64,000 nucleotides of DNA from Tubulanus polymorphus (GCF_964204645.1 NC_134027.1:23548485-23612484), one strand, 5' to 3'; shown: positions 45,120-59,100, numbered from the stretch's first letter. A program made the numbers and translations. The notes: generated by a model from the letters alone, not told the origin.

Positions 45120-46930
45120 ATTGATTGTTCTAATACAAAATAATACTATGTAATTGTGAATTCGATATATTCAATTGCGCATCAGAAATAACATATACAT
45201 GCATTTTATAATTGTCGATTCCTTTTTTCTTTTTCATAAATAATTGCATTCCTTTTGTATTTTCTAATTTTTTACCACAACAATGTAATAAATTATCTTC
45301 AGTTGTTCTAAAATCTAACCATAATGCAAATTTATTTCGAGTAAAATAATCAATTTGATTAATATTACAATTTTCAGATGATTTTATTTTTTTCGAAATG
45401 TTTTTTTTAATTTCTATCCATTGATCTATCATTCTCATTCCTTGACAAAATGTTTTATTCGCAATTCCTTCAATTGTTATTTCTAATTTTAATATTTCGG
45501 GATTATAATAATTATCAACATCTATTTTACCATTAGAATATATTTTAGTAAAAAATATTCAAAAACCTTTTATTGAACGTCTAGGAAAGTTAATACTTTT
45601 ATTAATTGTCATATCTTGCATTAATGGTGAAAGTTTTAAATTTATCAATATAATCATATAATAATGAAAATTCTAGATTATATTGAGTTTTAATTGTTCT
45701 CGCAATATTTTCACCAGTTAAAGTATCATAATCTAAACATATATTTGATAGTTTGTAACTCATATCTTTAATCACACTCGATAATACTATTTCATTTACA
45801 GGTGCAAAAGTTATTTCGAATATTAAATCTTCTTGAATTGCATAGTTGACCTTTTCTTCTTTCAATTGTAGATTTTGGCAATATATCAGGTTCGTATATA
45901 TTTTCTTGATCCATTCTAGATATTTTCATTGAAACATCTTTATTATTTAATTCAACCAAATAAAACCATGAATCATTTTTAAATTCTAAATTATCCATGA
46001 AAAATGGGTCATCCTTTTCAATTTGTTCTAGAATTTCTTCCGTATTAATTGGTTCTCTGATATTTTTTGAAAATAATTCTTCAATAACTTTATTTATTAC
46101 TCTATTTTTCATGATATTCAAAATCTTTTGATTATCCAGGATCTGTTGTTCCTTGTAATTTATCCACTATATTTTTTTCCATCAATTCTTGTTTTTATTA
46201 CACTTCTTTCAGGAGCTGTTAAATATTCTTTTAATTTTTCACGTGTTTCGTGATCAATTTCAACATCATCATCAATTAAATTAGAATTATATGATGTTTC
46301 ACTATTAAAATCTGTTTCATTAGAATTAGGTTGTTGTTCATCAGTTATACCATTTCCATCAAAATCTTGTAATTCATTATCTTCTACATCTTCATACATT
46401 TATAAAATAAAAAAATTAAATTAAAAATATAATATCCCACCTAATAAAATACCAATACAAAATAAAGCTAATTTGATATTTTCATATGATTTATTATTAT
46501 TATTACTTTGAATTATTTCACGTTGAATATTATCAGTTTTAATATTTTCTGTTGTATTATAACCTTTTAATTTAGAATCATTATCCAATTGAACATTCTT
46601 AGTTTTAATTTCAGTTGATTGAATATGTTTTTTATTTTTTCACCTTCCATTAATTTTTGGAGCAGTAATAATTTTTTTATTTATATCATTAAAACCAAAT
46701 GAATTATTTATTGTTGCAGTTTTAATAAGATTTTTATAACCAATTACATTTCCTATTTTTAATATCAAATCATTAGAAATAATGAATAAATTTGGTCCAA
46801 TACAATAATTTAAAAGTATATGTGATTTATCTAAATAATTTTGATATCTAATGATATTTTCTGGAATTGATTTATTTTTTTCATTATGAATTGAATCTTC
46901 AAATTGAATATATAATATTATTTACAACTT
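45120..46930 (-). pseudogene. Decayed Polinton/adintovirus-like capsid gene and neighbour
   Basis: Very AT-rich. Four minus-strand frames (46160-46399, 45792-46121, 45602-45865, 45130-45438) read in order like pieces of larger proteins interrupted by frameshifts and stops. The frames nearest 45130-45600 carry INFPRRSIKGF, NKFALWLDFRTTEDN, GKKLENTKGMQLFM and ISDAQLNISNSQL. These resemble the conserved C-terminal part of the double-jelly-roll major capsid protein of Polinton/Maverick elements (the F54H12.2-like family). The upstream frame 46160-46399 is acidic. The 46400-46930 part reads like another protein with a C-terminal membrane segment (KLALFCIGILLGGIL). This is an old, broken copy. Confidence 0.6.
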
Positions 46931-47907
46931 GTTTCTGATAGAAATAAACTCACAATTAAATCTAACGCTCAGATTTGTGTTTGTTTATGTGTTAGATATA
47001 GTTTAACTTAATCGAATAATCCAGAATGAAAATATATGTACTAGTTTCAATTGAATTAAGTTTGAATCGTAAGCCACTTGTAAACTGTATTTATAAAGAC
47101 CGCATTGATTTTCGCCTTCTAAATGCAGTTTGGAATAGTATTCAAGACGTATAGAATTGCTTTCCATTCTTACGAAAACTTTTGACAAATTAACAAATAT
47201 CAAGACTTTAATTACAAAACGTCTCTATAATCGCCATTAGTTAATTCCAACTGAATTCTTCTTCCTACTTCTGGAAATGTCAATTGTTATAACAAAACTA
47301 CAACATTGAAATACATTCAGCATGTTGGAGCAAAATCTAGTAAATATCTATAGGATGTGAAACTATTTATGTATTTCCATTCGTTTCGTATTTAATCTAT
47401 ATTTAATCTATATTCGATTAGATTATCTTAAAATGGTAGCGTGAAAAACCGTTACATCGAAAAAAGTATCTATAATTAGCTCTTACAGTTAGACGAGAGG
47501 AACGTGTAGGTCATCGAACAATATCCGGTCGATTTGATGAAGTTTTGGTTATTCTATACTATTTTTTCAGAGTAAATCTAACATTTAGGAAACCATGTGC
47601 AATATATTAATTGTAAAATCTGATTTTATCGTAACTTTTGATTTTCTCAGCGAAGGCTTGCCTGCACCATTTTGTAAATGTAAAGCTTTTGACTTTTTGT
47701 TATCCATGCGAATGTTCCAGGCCCATTTGGATAATGAATTCTAATTACCAAAAAAAATTCCTGGAGTATCATGTGGAACGTTGCAATTGGTAAACGCTGC
47801 AATTTCCTACTCGCAAACTCTCATAAAGGCTAAAATGCTCATTATTTTTGAATTAGAGAGCTGGCTTACACACATTCATGTCTGGCAGTTCACACAGTGC
47901 AGTCACT
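46931..47907. other. MAM-C upstream flank, duplicated from MAM-B
   Basis: From about 47235 to the MAM-C start the sequence parallels 32595-33265 upstream of MAM-B, including TTCCAACTGAATTCTTCTTC and the 'tgacttttgattttctcagtgaag' block. No exon of its own was seen. Confidence 0.6.
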
Positions 47908-50900
47908 ATGGGAAAGCTAATTTTGACTTTCGCAACAATCATCGCTGTAAGTAAATGTATAATTGAAACTAAGAAGCAAATATTCCGAAAACGTCACTCC
48001 CATCTATCTTCTTTTCAATGTCTTATGTGCGACGTAAACATTCATAAACTACTTGTGTACTAATTTATCACTCCAATCTTACCATATTACGTAGTGTATT
48101 CAGTACACTGCTTGGTGTTTAATTTCAACATTACCCCCCATCCGACCAAGTCCAGTATAGCGTGGAATAGTTCCCCGCTCAAAGATACATTTTTAGAAAA
48201 GGAGTAATTCGGCTGCGTACTTTTCAAGACAAACCGACATACCGACAAACCGACAAACCGACATACTCGTAGTCCCTAGATCCAGTCACGGGTAATCCAC
48301 GGAAAAAACCTGTCCCTCGATCCTAGCCACATTACATAAGGGTAATTCACGCAACCACGCAGCCCCTCGTTCCTAGCGTTCGGTTCGTCGGTTTGTCGGT
48401 ATGTCGGTTTGTCGGTATGTCGGTTCGTCGGTTTGTCGGTATGTCGGTTTGTCGGTTCGTTGGTTTGTCGGTATGTCGGTATGTCGGTTTGTCGGTTCGT
48501 CGGTTTGTCGGTTCGTCGGTTTGTCGGTATGACGGTTTGTCGGTTCGTCGGTTTGTCGGTTCGTCGGTTTGTCGGTTCGTCGGTTTGTCGGTATGACGGT
48601 TTGTCGGTTCGTCGGTTTGTCGGTATGACGGTTTGTCGGTTCGTCGGTTTGTCGGTATGTCGGTTTGTCGGTTCGTCGGTTTGTCGGTTCGTCAGTTTGT
48701 CGGTTCGTCGGTATGTTCGCACGTCCCTATGGCGATATGTCATAAGATTCAATCAGTCCAATATTGGCGGATTAATTCCAAATACCAGTCCAATGTGATA
48801 AGTCTCTGCTGGAACTATTTAATGCTATAATGGACTTGAGCCAAATTTATTTTGTCTGCTTTTCAGATGCAGTTTGTCACTATTTGGGGCCGCGCCTCGA
48901 CTGGGACCCCAGGTTTGTTAGTCATAAGTTGGCGGCACAAGTATAATGATGATAATGAAAATAATAATGAAAAAAATTATATTTATTCACATACCGCTCT
49001 CCGCTGGGTATAAAAGCAGTTAACATAAAATACGTACACCATCCTATTACATTTCGATAAAGATGTTGTTTAGAAAGGTGAGTTTTCACACCAGACTTAG
49101 ATTCATCAATATCTGTGCAGCTAAAAGGTAGGGTAAAAGCTGATCGCAATAAAATATTTTGAAAATAGAAAACAGAATCTAGGTACGTTTGAAAACGGAC
49201 TCTCTTATCTAGCGGTTCCAAAATATGATAAGCAAAGAGTGTGCCTGGTCCATTGGTGTCTATGATTCATTTTTTATTACGTAGATGAATTAACTACCGA
49301 TTTTGAGATCGATAACTATAAGTGGAAATCGCGGGGAACATTACAATGGAAGAGATATTCAGGCAGAACACCATCTCGAAGCACCGGCCCAGATGACGAT
49401 CATACCAGTGATTCTGGAAGAGGTACGAACAGTTCCTAATTCACACAACATCATCCGTACACCCCTCACCCCCCCCCCAAACTGTGAGAATATGAAGTTA
49501 ACGATATTGTTGAGTTGAAAATATCGAAGCGATTTTCAATATTTACTCTCATTTCAGGGTGGTACTATGTGTACGTGGAAGCTTCTTCCCCGGCAAAAAA
49601 GGGGGATCAAGCCTGGTTAGAAGCAAATACCATATCAAAATCTGACGCCTGCATTATGAACTTTTATTATCACATGTCCGGTAAAACGATGGGGAAATTA
49701 GAGGTTAAAGTGAACGGAAACGTTTTATTTTCGAAATCTGGTAATCAGAGATATCGATGGAAACTGGGATCAGTTCCAATCGCAAAAGGAAACGCCGCAG
49801 TACGTACTCAAAGCACAGCTTAGTATTTCTTCAATTTGTTTTATTATTGCTTTAAACCAACAATTGATGTATTTCGTCTTTTTTTCCAGATTCAGTTTGT
49901 CGCTACCCGGGGAAAGTCTTGGAAATCTGACATAGCCATCGATGACATCACTTTTACGGGATGCACCCCGACACCCGTGGTATCAGGTTTGTTAGTTTTA
50001 AGTTGTGACATATAAGTATTAGTTGATCGTAATAGAATAGTGAAACTAGTGGATAGAATCTGATAACTGGTCACCTTTGAAAACGGACTCCTTTATCTAG
50101 CAGGTACTACTGAGTAGGCCCAGGCAATTTTAACCTATAATTAATTTTTATAACGTAGGGCAATTGACTACAGATTTTGAGACAGATAACGGAAAGTGGA
50201 ACTCGCAGGGATCATTAGAATGGACGAGACAATCAGGCAGTACAGGGTCTTCTGGCACCGGTCCAAGTGAAGACCATACAACTGGAAGTGGTATGGACAG
50301 TTTCTTACTCATACAACATCGTCTATACACCTCTTACCTCTCTCAATCTTCCAGAATGTGATGTTAACTGAGATTATTGAGAGGAAATAGGCGTTCATAC
50401 CATTAAATAGAATCGCGACGAGCAGTGTTTAACATTTACTCTAATTTTAGGATCGTATGTGTACATGGAATCTTCCGGGAAACATGTAGGTGATCAAGCC
50501 AAGTTTGAAGCAGATACCCTATCGATGTCTGACTCCTGCGTCATGAACTTTTATTATCACATGCACGGTTCACATATGGGAACACTTGAAGTTAAACTCA
50601 ACGGAAAAGTCGAATTTTCGAAATCTGGTGATCAGGGAAATCAATGGAAACAGGGATCAGTTACGATTGCAAAAGGAAACGCAGAGGTACGTACTGAGTA
50701 CACAGCTTAGTATTTCATTCAAAACTGTTACCAACACTCTGAGGAAATAATTGTATGTTTTTTTCAGATCCAGTTTGTCGCTACCCGCGGTAACGGTGAT
50801 AAGTCCAACATAGCTATTGATGACGTCAGATTTACTCCGGAATGCACTGCGACACCAGGTTTGTTAGTTTAAATCGCGACACAACTGAAGTTGATCACAA

Positions 50901-52449
50901 ATAGTGAAATATGGAGATAACCTAATAACTAATGACGTTTGAAAACAGATTCCTTTATCTAACGGGTCCAAAAATACGGTATTCAATAAGTAGGCCTGAT
51001 CCATCGAAGTACCGTCGAACCTCGTTTAGTACGATGCCGGTGGGTACATGGAAAATCATCGCACTAACCGAATTTCGTACTAACCATTTCATAAAAACAA
51101 TTCCATAATTACTTTAAAGGACTTTTCCGATTTCGAAATCAAACGCACTGTTTCGATTCCGGCAGGTGCGGTGGGTTTGTAAGCGACACTTAATCAAAAT
51201 ATATGAAACGAAATCTAATTGTCAGATAAATAACATGGTTAATCCCTATTATCTTAAGATTAAAAAGAATAATGCGGACGAGTCGAACTTTTAAAAAGGC
51301 GGATCTCATTACGCACCATCGTACTAAGCATGTTTATTTACTATAGAAATTTATAGGAGATCGTATATTATACATCGTATTACCGACAATCTGTTTTTTT
51401 TAATCTTGATATAGGGATTGACCCTGTTATTCATTTGGTTGGTAATTTTCGTTTGACTTTTTTGGACTGAGTGTCCCTTTACAGACCCGCCACACCTGCC
51501 AGAAGCGAAACAGGGGGTTTGATTTTGAAATCGAAAATCGAAGTACAGATATAGTTGTGTGGTCAGCGGTCGAATTTACAGACCTTTTGTTTACATCGAA
51601 GTACATAATTGGGAAATTCGGTTCCGGTTCATTCAAACAATCTTCCAACCAGTCTCGTTTAAACGGGATAGTTACTTAGCAAACATTTTTATAGGAAAAT
51701 TCTTATTCCGGGAATTCCGGAAGTTAATTAATTAATTAATTAATGTAATTAATTTTCTTATTACGTAGGACAATTGACTACCGATTTTGAGACGGATAAT
51801 GGAGAGTGGATCTTACGGGGAACGTTACGATGGAAACGACAATCAGGCAGTACAGAATCCCGTGGCACCGGTCCAAGTGCAGATCATACAACTGGAAGTG
51901 GTACGAACAGTTTCTAATTTATACAACATCGTCCATTACACCCCTCAATTCTACATGTGAGAATATGAAATTAACGAGATTGTTAAGCGGAAAATAGGTG
52001 TCCATACGATACTGCGACCAACAGTGTTTAATATTTACTCACATTTCAGGAACATACATACATGTGGACACATCCAGCTTCAGATCTCCAGGTGACCAAG
52101 GATGGCTCGAGGCAGCTACTCAATCAGCGTCTGACTCCTGCGTCATGAACTTTTATTATAACATGAACGGTTCAACGATGGGAAAATTAGAAGTTAAAAT
52201 CAACGGAAAAGAAGTATTTGATCAATCTGGTAATCAGGGAGATCAATGGAAACAGGGATCAGTTACGATTGCAAAAGGGGACGCCATAGTACGTACTCAG
52301 TGCATGGCTTAGAGTTCATCTGAACTTTTACCAAGAATCTGAAAAATGTATTTGTTTCGTTTTTTCAGATCCAGTTTGTCGCTACCAAGGGACCCACTTG
52401 GCAATCCGACATAGCTATCGATGACATCACTTTTTCATCCGACTGCTAG
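47908..52449 (+). CDS. Secreted protein with three MAM domains, paralogue C, 11 exons
   Basis: Exons: 47908-47946, 48867-48912, 49285-49422, 49558-49799, 49890-49986, 50159-50290, 50451-50686, 50768-50858, 51769-51900, 52050-52288, 52369-52449. They give 490 residues in phase. The signal peptide is MGKLILTFATIIA continued by MQFVTIWGRAS. The three MAM domains are built as in A and B. MAM1 differs most in its middle exon (SDACIMNFYYHMSGKTM), and its last exon is one codon shorter. Intron 1 is enlarged by an array of 8-bp repeats. MAM3 with its introns and 3' flank matches paralogue B almost base for base. Function as in A: extracellular adhesion or matrix, inferred from the domain family. Confidence 0.87.
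48225..48715. repeat. Octamer array (TCGGTTTG/TCGGTATG/TCGGTTCG) with inverted flank
   Basis: About 40 octamers run from 48370 to 48715 on the plus strand. A short array of the complement (ACAAACCGACATACCGAC) lies at 48230-48268, so the two can pair. It sits in intron 1 of MAM-C. The long frames on both strands are artefacts. Confidence 0.9.
51125..51535. mobile_element. Nested inverted-repeat MITE in MAM-C intron 8
   Basis: Same element and same intron as 36119-36440. Its arms read 'tttcgaaatcaaacgcactg' and 'gaaacagggggtttgatttt'. The right half of the enclosing 'gaacctcgtttagtacga' MITE is lost here. Confidence 0.6.
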
Positions 52450-53136
52450 CGATCTACTCCTTCATGTCGATACATAAGATATGCATTCAGTGCTTATTAT
52501 AAACATAAAAAATATCATGCTAAACATATGCGCGTGTTCTATTGTTCAATCACTGAGTCTCTTCTCAAATTGCATTTAACATCCAACCCTGGACGAACAT
52601 AGCGAACATTACACTCCCCTAGAGACGGACACCGGCGGTTTTATTTCTTCGAAAACATATGTGCGTCGTACTACCGCTATCCCTTGACGAATATTCCAAC
52701 TGTACAGTTCCGTGGCCGACATAACCAACCTGATTTTGAAAAACTAAACACTTTGATACGTGCATCGTTGATATTTCCATTCGCCACAGAAATTCTTTCC
52801 TGAGAAATTGGAAATTGAAATTGGTTCGTACGTGCAGTTAGTTGCCGAGATACCGAGAAAGCGTACGACATTCTACGCAATGTAGAATTTTGAGGATCCT
52901 TCCCCGAACCTAACGCTGAAGAAATCCTTCCTTGCGTAAAGAATTGAATATATAACCTGGTCACAAAATGCAATGACATTGAAACAAAGGAATCTTTATA
53001 AACTAAATATATTATCGAGGTAAATGTATACATGACGAACTGGGTTAGAGACCTGGTCTTCCGTTTGGATATCGGTGTCTCAAGATAATACAATGGATAT
53101 TCCTAACCTCATTGTCTAATCTGAATAAAGAATATT
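52450..53136. other. MAM-C 3' flank to iGluR 3' end
   Basis: The first part, to about 52680, matches the MAM-B 3' flank, and to about 52770 it matches the MAM-A 3' flank. No separate gene was recognised. The iGluR 3' UTR presumably enters from the right on the minus strand. Confidence 0.4.
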
Positions 53137-56100
53137 TCAAAGAGGTTCAGATTCTGGTGAAAGGTTACTCCGGTCGCCGGTATTTTCCTGCGATTTCGCT
53201 CTTCTGTAGATCAACAGCAAGTGTTCTATAAGCGCTACAAATGACGCGACGGCTAGTCCGATAATCAACGTGAAAAACACCCCAGACATTTCAAAAAACG
53301 TCAACGGTTCAGTCTCCGATATTTCGTCTGACCACATGTCGGGATCGCATTGAAACTGACGCTTGAGATACCTGGAAAAAAACATGAATGAACAACATGA
53401 GTCACGCAGAAAAATGTTTACTGATTATACCAGGATTCATTTTTCTTCACATAATCCAGTGACCAATTGATTGAAAATTGATTAATGTTAACTTTTGGTT
53501 GAAATGACATCGTACAATAAAGAGAATCCCTAAAAAATAACGAAAAATACCTAGACTTTGGACCAATTCACTTGTATTAAACGGTTCTGGATATGTCAGT
53601 TGTCCATATTAAAAGAATCACACCTTTAAACAGTGCGTACTTTTCCGTGCATACCGGTACTTAGACACTCCAGAGGAGTGAACTCTGTCTCGGCGTGGAG
53701 TTACAGCGCTTTATGAATGTTATCATTATCAAAAATAAAGATTGAAAATGTTTCCTTAGAAGCTAGAGATTTGTTCGATATTTCAAGGAAACAAGTTTTT
53801 TCAAGGGTTATCATTGTGGGATTTTCTATATCGTCAAAACACTGATATAGTGTTTTACCAAAGGGTATAGTAACAATTTAAAAACTCCAGGCCCGTGCGA
53901 GCTATTTTGACGGGCAGTTCTATTTCTAGGGTTAAGGGGACCACTTCCCTATAGAAAAATGACACATCTAAGATATGAAGTACCTAAAAAAAATCATTTG
54001 AGAATGGATTAACTTTCATTTTCCGAAATAAATTGCCAATGGGCAAAGTGTGGTTTACCTAGAAAGCTAGAGGTTGTTTGGAGTAAGGGCATTGCTTGAA
54101 AAATCTTTTTAATTCGTGACTTCAAAGTTCTAGAAGTTTGTATTGTATTTTATCTTTCTTAAAGAATTATTTTGTAGTCAAATAAGACCGAAGATAAACA
54201 CGGTCTACGGTCTACGTCCAAAATTTCGTAGGATACAGGTATAGGCGCGGCATTGGAAACTATTTTACCCCTGTGAAGCTGGCTCCCGGTCCAGAGGGTG
54301 GCTGAATATTGAGTCTTCGAAAGGAAACCTTTTCCAATGTATGGCCGCGGAAGCTAAAACCGGGGCGTAGTATTAGATCGTTTTAAATCCTGGAATTTAC
54401 CACTACAATATTCAGACCTCGACCGATAGTTTGCTGCTTAGTATTTTCAGGTCACAAGAAATTACAATTTATTACATACAAATTCTATCAAACAGAAAAC
54501 ACAGCGCTCATCTGCTACGACGATTATTCAGCCTGTACCATCATACCAAACGTGCACGCGCAAAGCAAGCAGGGTTACAGCATCACCATATCAGAGCCGT
54601 CGGGAGGAATTTTCAGGGGCGAGACTTATTTCTGAAGGGTGGTCTGGGGGCCCTCCCCTAGAAAAATTTTGAAAATTCAATCGCCGGAGATGTGTTTTGG
54701 GACCATTTCACGGGCTTATTCACAGAAGCATGAGAAGCCGTGAGCCAACCACCCAGGACAGAGAACGACGAGCTGCTACGCGGTACAGCGTGCTTTTGAA
54801 AATATTTTTGTTAAGCAAAAAAGTGGGGCGGCTTCGGCTGCCCCTGCCGCCCCTGTTCCGACGGCCCTGCATATAGAAGTCTGTATGAGCGTGTGTTGGT
54901 GTGCGCAACAGTCTAATGTTAGCACTCCCACGCACGTGGAGGCCTTGACGTATAGTGAACGTTCGCTTCACTTCAATCTCAATCAACACATTCACGGGGT
55001 ATTAAAATGAAACAAATAAAACAATGGCAATATGTGAAATGATTATATTCTCACCAACAATGAGCATTTAAAATTCGCACATATACGACACCTAGTCCAA
55101 TGAAATGTTCGCCATTAATGGCTTTCCCTAATTATTTTAGTAGCGCCGGAATTCCCCGTATATCCCAAAAACAGCCAATCCCATTCGCTCGTAGAGACGA
55201 CGCCTCCCAATCGAGGTCATTGCAATTTTATACGCAAGAGCTAAGAATTTTCACGCCAAAAACAGTTTTTCGTCGAATTTAAACAAAGTTGACCATGTCA
55301 TCGTCGGAGGTTCGTCATGTCTTCAAGCGCATCGATTATATGTCGTTTAACCCGAGAACCAATGAAAAAAATGCTCACATAAAAAAACGTACCGCGATTT
55401 TACATGAATTGGCTCAATGCCAACCTCATACTGCTGACAAAGGTAAACCAAAAAAAAACATGAACATTGTATCCATGTTTCTTGACACTGACTTTGAAGG
55501 GGACTTCGAAAATCCCGTTCGCTACCCCGAACCCCCACTCGGCACGGGTCTGGGGCCCAGCATCTTCACCCGTCAAGGGATTCGAACCCACTACGCTAAA
55601 GCTGTTCCCCGAACCCCTTGACCTCACGAGTCGTTGGAGTCGTTACTAGCCGACCAGAATCCGGTCGTACCAATCACAGCGCTTGTAACAAACCGACAGT
55701 AGACTTCTGTTGGTTTTCCCGTTAAATGGACCAATCAGCGAACGTTTTACCGAACAAGGAAGTATTTCGCAAGTCGATATATGACGTCATGCGCAACAGC
55801 GCCAGTAATGAAATCACGCTTCGTGAGGCCAGGGGGCTGGTGGAAGCGAGTTTGGGAGTGATACTGGACCCCTGGCAAGCGAGGATGGGGGCCCAAATGC
55901 TCAGATTGTCATTTATCCACTGGTTCAACGGATAATGAATACATGTAAGTATTCATCCTATCGAAACTTACTTATCTTCCACTTCCTTTTGCCGTCCGCT
56001 TTCTCTTGTCAAGGCGATTAACGCATCGATCGGACGTTTTACCATTGCACCTACCGGCAACGCAAACGCGAATCGTAATCCATACAACTGCTTCAGTCCG

Positions 56101-59100
56101 TGCTCGATTAAGTCGCATCTTTGCGCCACCGCGTACCGAGCCGTCAACGTGTCGGTAAGCAATATGAAATTCTCGTCGACAATCCGCTCAACGGCGGTTT
56201 CTAAATCCGGCAGAATGTTACCGGTTCGGCGAATGATGCTCCACACCATGATCTCGGGAAATTTCTGCGCTTTCGACAACATTTTCTTAACTTCGGTATT
56301 GTTTATAACGCCGAAATTCCCCTCACCCCTATCGATCAATTCGTTCAGATTCGTAATCGGTTGCTCATCGGCTCTCAGTCTCAGAAACGCCGTCATATTG
56401 GCCGTATAGGCGGCCGACAGCGCTATACTGAAAAACATTACAACGGCGACGAGGATCCTACTGGGAATCGCGTTAGGATTAGTCTCCGAACTGCCGCCAC
56501 TGAATCGAGCCACTGTAAAGTATAAAGTGTCCGCAAACGAGATCGTGTCGGTTGTGTAGTCTATAAACGTCAACAACGACAGTAATATACTTATGGCGAA
56601 TATCATCGCCAGCACGACCAGCCATAACGTCATGACGAACGGTTTTAGAAATTGCCAGCGATTCTTTTCAACTCCGGGCAGCTTGGATAACAAATGCAGC
56701 GACGCCGGGTAGATCGGGTCGGTGAAATCGACGACGGTCGTCCGTTCTACATCGACGGCGAATCCACCAGCCGCTACCTCCCCCTGGAAATCAATATCAA
56801 CCTGATTATAATTTGGTTTACGGGCACCGAGTGGGGTGCCGGCATACACACCAGACGATGCCACTAAAATATCAGACTAACAAGATCAAAATTAGTTGAT
56901 TTCTGAAGAAGAATCTCACTAACAAAAATCAAGCAATTCAAGCGTCCACAATGTGGAACGATTTTCGAATAGAATTTTGAAAAAATTGTCTAGGGCTTAA
57001 TGTCATCAGCATTTTTGAAATGAAATTTCTAGCGAACTTGGCAGATTCTGGCGGAATGACATTATATATCATTCCTCTGAGATTGAAATCAGTTGCAACA
57101 AATAGTGCTCTTTCCGGTTAGTGTCAAATTTTCAGTGGGTTGCACATTTCTTCCATACGTATCTAATACGCACAAAAATACTCACAAATGTTTCTAATAC
57201 AGCAAATAGATCCGTACTCATCGGGTACGGATTGTATATAAACCCGATACGGAGATCGGCCCTGTACATTTCAAGTAAATCGTAAAATATTCCGGTGAAG
57301 TTTCCATCTTTTGATCTCATAAAGAACGGTGGTTCTTGCTTAAATAGAATAGTGGAAAATGAGATACGTGAGGCTTGGCAACTGCCGTCTTGAAGGTTGC
57401 ATTAAGTATTGTTGAAATTTGACTCGGTATTCATATACTGACCAGTCTTATCAAAATCTGCCCTCGGACAGCAGAAAATACACTGACACCTTGACCAGGA
57501 ATAGGACTGATCGGTTTTCCGTCGTCGAGTTTATCCCAATCCGCGAACTTAACATGAAAAATAAACAACATCTAAACCCACTCGAAAAGCATTCGTCGTG
57601 AACGACCTTTTATAGGTCGTAATCAGCGCTAGGCCACGGAGGCCTACGGACAGACGGGCGTTGAGATGAAGTACGACTCCCACCTGAAACCCCGCGGAGG
57701 CGTTGAAGCCACTGAGAAATGGAAAAGCTTTTTTTACGAAACAAATTGATAATTTTACAGACTCGCTGAAATAATTGAAACTATCGGTACAGAAAAGATT
57801 GACTTTATAAGGCTATCGTAGAAAAAGAGTTCATTTATGTCGAGGTGAAATTCTGGTACTTCCTCCACATTTTACACTGGTCGATATGTTCTTATTACCT
57901 TTAGTTCAGTCATTACACACCCAGTTTTACTTTTAACGGCGTTCGTTTCGCAAACATAAACGGCAGGCGTCTCACGACAGTTCTTCAGCGAGAAGTTAAA
58001 ATGGCCGCTTAACCCATCAACTTCGACTTGAGAATCCTAGAATCGAATTAGACAGCGAATAACGAAAATTAAAACCGGGACCGATCTACTCGGATTAAGC
58101 GATTAATACGGATTAACCAGATTTGACTGTAGTTCAGACGGAAGTCATTGAAATCGAGAATGAGAAGTTCATTGTTAGTAGCTTATCATAATTTTACTGA
58201 ATCATTGAAGTTATTGAGAATGAAAAGGCCATCGATATATTCATACGCATATACACATGAACTGCCAGGATCTAGGGGCAGACTTTGACGGGAGATAGAG
58301 AAATGAAAAGGGCATATATACTGAAAAAGGGTAAGTAAAGTATCTACGCAGCCAAAACAGGGTTCTGGAAAATTCTGAAATTAAAGAGAATATGAGCTAA
58401 AATCTGTGCTGCAGACTGCTATCTTATTAATTGCGGGTGGAAAATATGCCATGAAAAATATTTCCATTGTGTTTTTTAGAGGCACGTGCTCCATGTGCTC
58501 CCGTCTGGATCCGCCCCTTGCTATTATAAACTCAGACCGCCATTCATAAAAAATCTTCTACGTCCTATAGTAACAATAAACCTCTTAACATACGAAAAAT
58601 CCGTCCGATTTTTCCCTAATTCGTTGCTCGGCAAATTTATTCAGAGTGAGAAGCGTGTCGAACAATCCGTAATCTCGAGTCTTATCGTATGTTAGTAATT
58701 TGTTCAGGTTGTACGTTTTCACTAGACTTCCGTTGAACATATCGAGAAATGACAGCGATGGATTCGTTTGCGGTATGTCGTACGAAGCAAAAAGCCTATA
58801 GGGAACATCCTCCTAAAAATAGAGAAAGCTAATTCTAAAAATATCAGCACTAACGCAACCCTCAAATTTGAATGAAAATAACTCATAGGACTGAGTGGAA
58901 ACGTCACTACTCTCTTAGTTTTCTAAAATGGCTCATAGAATTGAGTGTTAACGGCACTAATCTAACAAAGCAATACTCACGTATGTAAGATATAGCCAGC
59001 GATAAAGATATGTGTTCATATCAAAGTTAGTTGCCTGAAAAAGTTCAAGAATAGCCTACATTCTTTTTCGTCATGCTCGGCTGACAACGTACACTTTTAC

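Noticed and set aside
48276-48830. ORFs of repeating Val-Gly-Arg-Phe or Thr-Asn-Arg-Gln
   Set aside because: They come from an octamer array and are open in several frames. It is not a CRISPR array, because there are no unique spacers.
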